Positions 1-4,163 of a DNA stretch of 5,975 bases are shown one piece after another. Where the stretch lies: the NCBI GenBank assembly GCA_017939945.1, contig JAGAZS010000140.1, forward strand, positions 1 to 5,975. The letters run 5' to 3'. The stretch comes from Schwartzia sp. (in: firmicutes). GTDB taxonomy: Bacteria; Bacillota; Negativicutes; Selenomonadales; Selenomonadaceae. The translations under genes and the position numbers were made by a program. Below the pieces are notes generated by a model. That model searched no databases. It had not been told where the DNA came from and saw only the letters and a list, made by a program, of their open reading frames with translations. The number at the start of each line of letters is the position of its first letter. The first letter of the stretch is position 1.

Positions 1-234
1 CAATGTGCCGGAGTCGAGATACAAGCAATCGCCCAGCTCCCGGACGCTTTTCTTTTTTTCCTCCCAAAGCACCATCATCACAAGATACTGGGTATAGGTG
101 AGGTCCAGTGAGGAAAGCGGCTCATGGTACGCCTTGATGACTTCCCGGGCACAGGCGTAAATCGGGAAGCAAAGCTGATTGCGAAGAAGCAGCATATCTT
201 CGCATTCACCGGAACTTGCCGTCCTGCCGCTCAC
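1..234 (-). CDS. ohrR: OhrR, MarR-family organic hydroperoxide-sensing repressor (N-terminal part, cut by window edge)
   Basis: The first 78 codons of a MarR-family repressor are visible; the rest lies beyond the left edge. Family knowledge: OhrR is a dimeric winged-helix repressor that releases DNA when organic hydroperoxides oxidise a single N-terminal cysteine. Seen: the LRNQLCF motif carries that cysteine (C22 from the GTG start). The two tyrosines that hydrogen-bond to it in Bacillus subtilis OhrR (Tyr29 and Tyr40) align with Y36 and Y47. The LTYTQYLVM and LYLDSGTL segments are typical of the family and lead into the DNA-binding helices. The chosen GTG start (234-232) overlaps the TGA of the peroxidase gene by four bases, and a GAGG lies 7 bases upstream. 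A second possible start is the ATG at 195-193, which would give C9. Whether it is a one- or two-cysteine type cannot be seen. Two OhrR-like boxes precede the operon, so autoregulation is inferred. Confidence 0.9.
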   Translation of the reverse strand, partial: MSGRTASSGECEDMLLLRNQLCFPIYACAREVIKAYHEPLSSLDLTYTQYLVMMVLWEEKKKSVRELGDCLYLDSGTL

Positions 235-914
235 AGCAGCGCCTCGATGGCCTTCGCCATCGCCTTCGGCGTGGTGGTCGGCTCAAAACGCTCCACGACA
301 TTCCCCTCGCGGTCGATCAGGAACTTCGTGAAATTCCATTTGATGGAATCCCCTTCCAGGTATTCGGGGAAATTCTTTTGCAGCGCCTCCATCAGCGGCT
401 TCGCCACCGGATGGCTCTCGTCGAAGCCCTTGAATCCCTTTTCCTTCGTCAGATACTTGAACAGCGGCTGCGCCGTCTCGCCGCGGACGTCGCCTTTCGC
501 GAAGACGGGGAAGGTCACGCCGTAATTCAGGCGGCAGAAGGTCTGCACTTCCTCATTCGTGCCCGGTTCCTGCGCCGCAAACTGATTGCAGGGGAACCCG
601 AGAATCACGAGGCCGCGATCACCGTAAGTTTTATAAAGCTCTTCCAACTCCTCGTACTGCGGGGTGAATCCGCACTTGCTGGCCGTGTTCACAATCACGA
701 GAACCTTGCCTTTGTACTCCGAGAGGGAAATTTCCTCGCCCTTGCTGTTTTTCGCCGAAAAATCATATACGCTCATGATTGTTTCTCCTTCTTTCTTAAC
801 ATTTTCGTTCATTATTTCTATTTGTCCCGCGTCGCCCGCTTCCGCCGCGTTCCCCGAGGGGACGCAGACGTAAATCGCGCAAACCGCAGCAAGCGCCGCT
901 ACAGCCCGACGCAT
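231..914 (-). CDS. Glutathione peroxidase family protein, cysteine type, with possible signal peptide
   Basis: The enzyme reduces hydrogen and organic peroxides. Numbered from the internal methionine (ATG 776-774; 181 residues, the usual family length), the catalytic tetrad is complete: C35 in NTASKCGFT (cysteine in place of selenocysteine), Q69 in the FPCNQF...QEPG block, and W147-N148 in WNF. C81 sits where the resolving cysteine of thioredoxin-dependent members lies, so a thioredoxin- or glutaredoxin-type donor is more likely than glutathione. The long start (ATG 914-912) is one base after the glutaredoxin stop, with a GGGGG 6 bases upstream. It adds 46 residues that look like a signal peptide: MRR, a hydrophobic stretch of about 15 residues, then GNAAEA. 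The internal ATG has a stronger ribosome site (AAGGAG, 8-base spacing) and is where most homologues begin. Family assignment is firm; the start, and hence the cell compartment, is not. The gene is the third in the OhrR operon. Confidence 0.9.
   Translation of the reverse strand: MRRAVAALAAVCAIYVCVPSGNAAEAGDAGQIEIMNENVKKEGETIMSVYDFSAKNSKGEEISLSEYKGKVLVIVNTASKCGFTPQYEELEELYKTYGDRGLVILGFPCNQFAAQEPGTNEEVQTFCRLNYGVTFPVFAKGDVRGETAQPLFKYLTKEKGFKGFDESHPVAKPLMEALQKNFPEYLEGDSIKWNFTKFLIDREGNVVERFEPTTTPKAMAKAIEALL
785..790 (-). promoter_or_regulatory. Internal Shine-Dalgarno site for a shorter, cytosolic peroxidase start
   Basis: AAGGAG lies inside the longer peroxidase reading frame, 8 bases before the in-frame ATG at 776-774 (protein beginning MSVYDF). 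This is a better ribosome site than the one before the outer ATG at 914. It either marks the true start or allows two products from one gene. Confidence 0.6.
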
Positions 915-915
915 T

Positions 916-1146
916 TTATGCCCCCAGCAAAGCGTCGATCTTCGCCTTGTCAAAGCCGAGCACATAATCCTTGTCGTTCGCCGTGATCACCGGCACCATC
1001 AGATCGCCGGACAGCTGCTGGCAAGCCACGCGCGCCGCCTCGTCCTCCTCAATATTGCAATCCTGATATGCAATCCCCTTCGACTCCAGATACTTTTTCG
1101 CCTTTACGCACCAAGGGCACGACGTCATCGAATACACTTTTACCAT
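916..1146 (-). CDS. Small glutaredoxin-like dithiol protein (CPWC)
   Basis: This 76-residue single-domain thioredoxin-fold protein probably carries electrons in the cytosol. Seen: a beta strand (VKVYS), the active-site motif C10-P-W-C13, the MVPVI segment with the cis-proline expected next to the active site, and the helix-forming end DKAKIDALL. The length fits the NrdH/glutaredoxin class. Starting at ATG 1146-1144, it has an ideal AGGAGG at 1155-1160 with 8-base spacing. It sits 51 bases after the reductase gene and one base before the longer peroxidase start, so all are on one transcript. Inference: it takes electrons from the neighbouring reductase and passes them to the peroxidase, much as the glutaredoxin homologue Cp9 pairs with the reductase Cp34 in Clostridium pasteurianum. 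CPWC differs from the CPYC of classical glutathione-dependent glutaredoxins, which fits a reductase-fed role. A role with ribonucleotide reductase cannot be excluded. Confidence 0.88.
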   Translation of the reverse strand: MVKVYSMTSCPWCVKAKKYLESKGIAYQDCNIEEDEAARVACQQLSGDLMVPVITANDKDYVLGFDKAKIDALLGA

Positions 1147-1197
1147 TTTGTTTTCCTCCTCACAAAATTCACATCAAAATTCTTGGAATAAGATTTT

Positions 1198-2163
1198 TTA
1201 CATCTTGGTTTTCTTGCTTGATTTCTTCTTGCCGTTTTCCAGCGAGCGCAGATAACGCACCGCGCCCAGTGCAGCCACCGTACCGTCCGCCGCTGCCGTG
1301 GTGAGCTGACGGACTTCCTTTGTGCGGACGTCGCCCGCCGCAAACACGCCGTCGAGATTTGTCCGGCAATCCTCGCCCGCGACGATATTGCCCGCCTTAT
1401 CCAGCTTCACCTGATCGGCGAAAAGCGCCGTATTCGGTTCAACGCCGATATTGACGAACACCGCGTCAAGAGGCATCTCTCTTGTCGTTTCCTTTTCCCG
1501 GTCAAAAAGCGTCACTGTCGTCAGCTTCGTATCTCCGGACAAAGCCTTCGGCTCGGTTTGGAGCAGCAACTCCACATTCTCGTGGCCGCGAAGCCGTTCA
1601 ACGGAAGCCGCGTCCGCCCGAAGCTCCGAACGCTGGATCAGGTAAAGCTTCGACGCCAGCTTGGAAAGGTACTCTGCCGCGTCTACCGCCGCGTTGCCGC
1701 CGCCGATGACCGCGACCGTTTTTCCTTGGTACGCCTGTCCGTCGCAAAGCTCGCAGTAATGGACGCCTCGCCCTTCGTAACGGTCCGCTTCCTTCAAAGG
1801 CAATTTCCGTCGCTTCATGCCCGTGGCGAGAATCACCGCCCCCGCTTCATAAACGGCGCTTTCCGTCTCGACGATTTTCGGCTGCCTGGAAAGTTCCACA
1901 CGCACAATCACGTCAAACTCGTCAACCACTGCTCCGAAGCTTTCCGCTTGTGTCTGCACGGCGGAAATCAATTCGCCGCCGCCAACCCCCGGAATTCCCG
2001 GATAATTCTCAATGCCCGCCGCATTCGCGATTTGCCCGCCGACCAGCTCCGATTCCAAAACCAGAACGGAAAGTCCGCTGCGTCCCGCGTAAAGCGCCGC
2101 TGTCAAGCCCGCCATTCCGGCGCCGATTACGATTACATCCCGCTTCCGATGTTCCTTTGTCAT
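1198..2163 (-). CDS. trxB: Thioredoxin reductase-like FAD/NAD(P)H disulfide reductase
   Basis: This 321-residue flavoenzyme matches the low-molecular-weight thioredoxin reductase family in length and layout. Seen: the FAD-binding GAGMAG at 14-19, the ATG motif at 113-115, the redox-active C137-E-L-C140, the pyridine-nucleotide loop GGGNAA at 154-159, and the C-terminal FAD motif FAAGDVR at 274-280. The segment after the nucleotide-binding strand reads LIQRSELRAD instead of the HRRxxxR that binds the NADPH 2'-phosphate in E. coli TrxB. NADH use is therefore possible, as in Cp34 of Clostridium pasteurianum. The protein ends in a lysine-rich tail (311-320). The start ATG 2163-2161 is preceded by GAGGTG at 2169-2174. 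An earlier ATG (2167) is out of frame. It is the first gene of the operon, directly behind the OhrR-box promoter. It supplies electrons to thioredoxin or, by context, to the adjacent glutaredoxin. Confidence 0.92.
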   Translation of the reverse strand: MTKEHRKRDVIVIGAGMAGLTAALYAGRSGLSVLVLESELVGGQIANAAGIENYPGIPGVGGGELISAVQTQAESFGAVVDEFDVIVRVELSRQPKIVETESAVYEAGAVILATGMKRRKLPLKEADRYEGRGVHYCELCDGQAYQGKTVAVIGGGNAAVDAAEYLSKLASKLYLIQRSELRADAASVERLRGHENVELLLQTEPKALSGDTKLTTVTLFDREKETTREMPLDAVFVNIGVEPNTALFADQVKLDKAGNIVAGEDCRTNLDGVFAAGDVRTKEVRQLTTAAADGTVAALGAVRYLRSLENGKKKSSKKTKM

Positions 2164-2180
2164 TCATTCACCTCATTTCG

Positions 2181-2195
2181 CAAAATTAAATTGTG
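2181..2195. promoter_or_regulatory. OhrR-like operator, downstream box
   Basis: The pseudo-palindrome CAAAATTAAATTGTG matches 12 of 15 positions of the TACAATTAAATTGTA type bound by Bacillus OhrR. It lies about 15-30 bases past the predicted transcription start, in the leader of the trxB-like gene. Positions 2184-2197 and 2221-2234 (which contains most of the second box) form a 14-base inverted repeat with one mismatch, and the two box centres are 42 bases apart, about four helical turns. Binding is inferred. Confidence 0.65.
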
Positions 2196-2216
2196 TAAAA
2201 TTTATTTTGTGATTTG

Positions 2217-2245
2217 ATTGTACACAATTAAATTGAGAATGTCAA
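2217..2245 (-). promoter_or_regulatory. Sigma-A-type promoter of the trxB-grx-gpx-ohrR operon
   Basis: On the minus strand TTGACA (2245-2240) is followed by a 17-base spacer and TACAAT (2222-2217). This is a consensus -35 and a five-of-six -10. An AT-rich stretch lies just upstream of the -35 and could act as an UP element. The predicted transcription start is near 2210, leaving a leader of about 47 bases. An OhrR-like box fills the spacer, so a strong promoter held down by a repressor is the natural reading. Confidence 0.85.
2223..2237. promoter_or_regulatory. OhrR-like operator between -35 and -10
   Basis: The sequence CACAATTAAATTGAG holds the core ACAATTAAATTG and matches 12 of 15 positions of the Bacillus OhrR operator type. 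It lies exactly between the -10 and -35 hexamers of the operon promoter, where a bound repressor would block RNA polymerase. The last gene of the same operon encodes OhrR, which supports the assignment. Confidence 0.75.
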
Positions 2246-2270
2246 GAGTTATATAAAATATTTTTGCCAA

Positions 2271-2303
2271 CAAAAAAGAGCGACCCGTTAAAGAGCCGCT
2301 CTT
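2271..2303 (-). terminator. Intrinsic terminator after the flavoprotein gene
   Basis: On the minus strand AAGAGCG (2303-2297) pairs with CGCTCTT (2282-2276), and a run of T residues follows to 2272. It begins about 40 bases after the stop codon of the iron-sulfur flavoprotein gene. It separates that gene from the OhrR-controlled promoter some 25 bases further on. Confidence 0.8.
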
Positions 2304-2343
2304 GCATTTTCCAAATCCTATATTCGTATCTTTCCGATTTGCT

Positions 2344-2961
2344 TCATCGGATAAAATTCGTCGCAACCTTTTCTTCTTGCTTCGGCAGACCGAACTTCTC
2401 CTTGCCGAGCGCGATGCTTTTCATCAGGAATGTCATGTTCCGCGCCAGTGTCCGCATAGTCTGGAGTCCCTCCGCGTCCTGCGCAGCATCTCCCGGCGTC
2501 AGGCCGTGAACGCTGTTCCAATATTGGCTCGACGCAACAGGCATGCCGCTGATCGTGAAATACTTGTTGATCTCGTCAAAGGTCGCCGAGCAGCCGCCGC
2601 GACGCGCCACAGCCACCGACGCTCCCACCTTCATCGTCTTGTCGAAAGGTGCGCTGAAGAACAGACGATCGAGGAACGCAACCACCGTCGCATTCGCCGA
2701 AGCATAATAGACCGGCGTTCCAATCACCAGCCCGTCCGCCGCCTCGAACAGCGGCGCCGCCTCGTTTACCGCGTCGTCAAATACGCATTTCCCTTTTTCC
2801 CGGCACGAACCGCAAGCCACGCAGCCGCGAACCGCCTTGCTGCCGACCTGCATAAGCGTCGTCTCGACCCCCTCCGCCTCAAAAACCTTCTGCATTTCCG
2901 CGAGAGCCGTCGCCGTGTTCCCGTTCGGATGCGGCGAACCGTTGACCATAAGTACCTTCAT
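2344..2961 (-). CDS. Flavodoxin-family / iron-sulfur flavoprotein-like NAD(P)H-dependent reductase
   Basis: This 205-residue protein has the FMN-binding flavodoxin-like fold of the NADPH-dependent FMN reductase family. Seen: the N-terminal phosphate-binding loop NGSPHPNGNT (7-16), then C47-x2-C50-x2-C53-x5-C59. That spacing fits the compact CX2CX2CX4-7C motif that binds a 4Fe-4S cluster in Methanosarcina iron-sulfur flavoprotein (Isf). Next come the FMN-contacting segment GTPVYYAS (81-88) and the ARRGG loop (119-123). Isf-type proteins move electrons between ferredoxin and oxidants such as O2 or H2O2 in anaerobes, so a detoxifying role next to the peroxide operon is plausible but inferred. 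The start ATG 2961-2959 has AAGGGG with 8-base spacing. It is transcribed alone from its own promoter (3011-3039) and ends at its own terminator, divergent from the double zinc-finger gene. The exact substrate is unknown. Confidence 0.85.
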   Translation of the reverse strand: MKVLMVNGSPHPNGNTATALAEMQKVFEAEGVETTLMQVGSKAVRGCVACGSCREKGKCVFDDAVNEAAPLFEAADGLVIGTPVYYASANATVVAFLDRLFFSAPFDKTMKVGASVAVARRGGCSATFDEINKYFTISGMPVASSQYWNSVHGLTPGDAAQDAEGLQTMRTLARNMTFLMKSIALGKEKFGLPKQEEKVATNFIR

Positions 2962-3010
2962 CGTGCTATCCCCTTTCTTCTATAACGCATGAATTCCGAT
3001 GATTGTTATA

Positions 3011-3039
3011 ATTATACCACAAGGGAAGCGCCTTGTAAT
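3011..3039 (-). promoter_or_regulatory. Promoter of the flavoprotein gene
   Basis: On the minus strand a perfect TATAAT (3016-3011) lies 17 bases after ATTACA (3039-3034), a four-of-six -35. The predicted transcription start is near 3004, about 43 bases before the ATG. The -35 shares nearly all its bases with that of the opposite promoter. Confidence 0.65.
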
Positions 3040-3060
3040 TTCATAAAAAAAAGGTATAAT
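3033..3060 (+). promoter_or_regulatory. Promoter of the double zinc-finger gene
   Basis: TTGTAA (3033-3038), a 16-base spacer and a perfect TATAAT (3055-3060). Transcription would begin near 3067, which rules out the longer frame starting at 2989 and favours a start at 3094-3099. The two opposed -10 regions form an 8-base inverted repeat (3011-3018 and 3053-3060) centred on the shared -35. Confidence 0.7.
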
Positions 3061-3096
3061 AAATATAAGAACAGCGTCAAAGGGAAGTCGGTTGTG

Positions 3097-3510
3097 ATGG
3101 CGCCAACAGCTAAAAATTGCGCGGATTGCGGCAAGCTCTTCCTGAATTCGGGAACGGGAAAATATTGTCCCGAATGTACACAGAAGCATGAGAAACAAAT
3201 GGACGAAATCGCTTCCTATGTGCGTGACAACCCGCGTTCCAGCGTGGACGAAATCTGCTCTGCCCTCGAAGTGAAAAAATCATTGGTCATTGCCATGCTC
3301 CAATCCGGTCGTCTTGAGGAAATCAATATAAACATCAAATATCCCTGCGCAGCCTGCGGGAAAAAGATCAGTCACGGACGATACTGCAAAGCGTGCGGGA
3401 AAAAAATCACCGGTGAAATCGCGGCAAGTCTCCGACGCGTCCGCAAAAATGCCGAACTCCAAAAAATAAAAAAGGGCGTATATTCCAAGGATCAATGGCT
3501 GGACAAATGA
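3097..3510 (+). CDS. YvyF-like (flagellar-region) protein with two zinc fingers and a central helical domain
   Basis: This 137-residue protein has three parts. An N-terminal zinc finger carries C8-x2-C11 and C24-x2-C27 (NCADCGKLF...YCPEC). A middle helical region (about 33-75) resembles a helix-turn-helix, with SVDEICSALEV then a likely recognition helix ending in LQSGRLEE. A second finger carries C84-x2-C87 and C97-x2-C100. This layout resembles the flagellar-region family typified by Bacillus subtilis YvyF, normally encoded near flgM and flgK. A lysine/arginine-rich helix and the end SKDQWLDK follow. The assignment is by recalled similarity, not by search. No flagellar genes are present here; the gene stands alone with its own promoter and strong terminator. 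Start: ATG 3097 is 11 bases after AGGGA. GTG 3094 is also in frame with better spacing (8 bases) and would add one residue. It may act as a regulator or protein-binding adaptor; its function is not established. Confidence 0.75.
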   Translation: MAPTAKNCADCGKLFLNSGTGKYCPECTQKHEKQMDEIASYVRDNPRSSVDEICSALEVKKSLVIAMLQSGRLEEININIKYPCAACGKKISHGRYCKACGKKITGEIAASLRRVRKNAELQKIKKGVYSKDQWLDK

Positions 3511-3522
3511 ATATGATCATAC

Positions 3523-3561
3523 AATCAAGGCCACCCGTCAGTCGGGTGGCCTTGATTTTTT
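3523..3561 (+). terminator. Strong intrinsic terminator, convergent junction
   Basis: A perfect 15-base stem (3523-3537 with 3543-3557) with a five-base loop TCAGT is followed by T residues to 3561. It serves the double zinc-finger gene. On the opposite strand the hairpin directly follows the stop codon of the BsuPI-domain gene but lacks a downstream T run, so it may only weakly stop or stabilise that transcript. Confidence 0.9.
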
Positions 3562-4150
3562 ACCAACGGCCTATCGGCCCGCTCCCCAACACGATCGCGC
3601 CGAAAACCGCCGCGCCGCTCGAACTCGTCTCCACCGTTTCCGGCACCGCCGCCGAAAGCGTATAGGGCGTGTCCACAATATACGCCATCACTACTACGGC
3701 GTCATCCTTGAATTTCTTGAAGTCCTTGCGCGCGATTTCCGCCTTGTAGACAACCTCACCGTGCGCTTCAATCGTCGAACTGGTCAGCGCCTGCGTAAAC
3801 GCCACGCCTTCCGACCAACGCCAGAGAACCTTTCCACGCTTATCCAAAACGAGGAATTCATATGCCTGCCCGGTTTGATGCTCAACAGTATACGGCGCAT
3901 CAGAACCGTTGGACACGCGAAACTCCATCAAGAGCCGCCCGCTTTTCTTCTGCACCGTCAGCTCATGAACCAGCTTGTCCACGGAAAACGACGCAAAGCT
4001 CTCATCCGAGCCACGCGTCCGTGAATAACCGCCGCCGCCGCCCACCGGCACATAAACGCCAATCTCTCCGCCAATATCCGCGCTGGCCGTACCGCATTGG
4101 CCCAACAGCAACGCGCAGCCGATCAATACACCGAAAACCTTTTTCCTCAT
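3560..4150 (-). CDS. Secreted BsuPI-domain (intracellular proteinase inhibitor-like) protein
   Basis: This 196-residue protein is predicted to be exported. Seen: a signal peptide with MRKK, a hydrophobic core (V5-L17) and a likely signal peptidase I cut after TASA (residue 24). A run of five glycines (37-41) follows. A beta-rich region from about 55 to 160 resembles the BsuPI domain, with YEFLVLDKRGKVLWRWSEG as its most typical stretch and GEVVYKAEI near its end. The C-terminus is small and hydrophobic (GAAVFGAIVLG). Family knowledge: BsuPI was first described as an inhibitor of an intracellular serine protease in Bacillus, but most domain members have unknown roles. The start ATG 4150-4148 has an ideal AAGGAGG (4159-4165, 8-base spacing) that overlaps the stop of the heptosyltransferase gene, so translation is likely coupled. 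Inference: an envelope protein or protease inhibitor linked to the glycosylated adhesin pathway. Protease inhibition itself is not shown. Confidence 0.75.
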   Translation of the reverse strand: MRKKVFGVLIGCALLLGQCGTASADIGGEIGVYVPVGGGGGYSRTRGSDESFASFSVDKLVHELTVQKKSGRLLMEFRVSNGSDAPYTVEHQTGQAYEFLVLDKRGKVLWRWSEGVAFTQALTSSTIEAHGEVVYKAEIARKDFKKFKDDAVVVMAYIVDTPYTLSAAVPETVETSSSGAAVFGAIVLGSGPIGRW

Positions 4151-4163
4151 TGCGCCAACCTCC

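Noticed and set aside
216..986. A 256-codon open frame on the plus strand
   Set aside because: It is antisense to the peroxidase, its protein is arginine- and histidine-rich without family features, and the minus strand carries the full catalytic tetrad.
1147..1197. AT-rich imperfect hairpin between the reductase and glutaredoxin genes
   Set aside because: The stem is short, almost all A-T and has a bulge, so it is unlikely to be a terminator; the stretch holds the glutaredoxin ribosome site.
1558..2217. A 219-codon open frame on the plus strand
   Set aside because: It mirrors the reductase gene, which has clear FAD and CxxC motifs on the minus strand.
2302..2985. A 227-codon open frame on the plus strand
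   Set aside because: It is antisense to the flavoprotein gene and spans a terminator; its composition is typical of a shadow frame.
2989..3096. Longer start for the double zinc-finger gene
   Set aside because: The upstream ATG lies before the promoter at 3033-3060, and the extra residues do not belong to the family.
4085..4105. Possible lipobox (LLGQC) in the BsuPI-domain signal peptide
   Set aside because: The residue before the cysteine is glutamine, which signal peptidase II does not favour; the TASA cut site a few residues on is a better fit.
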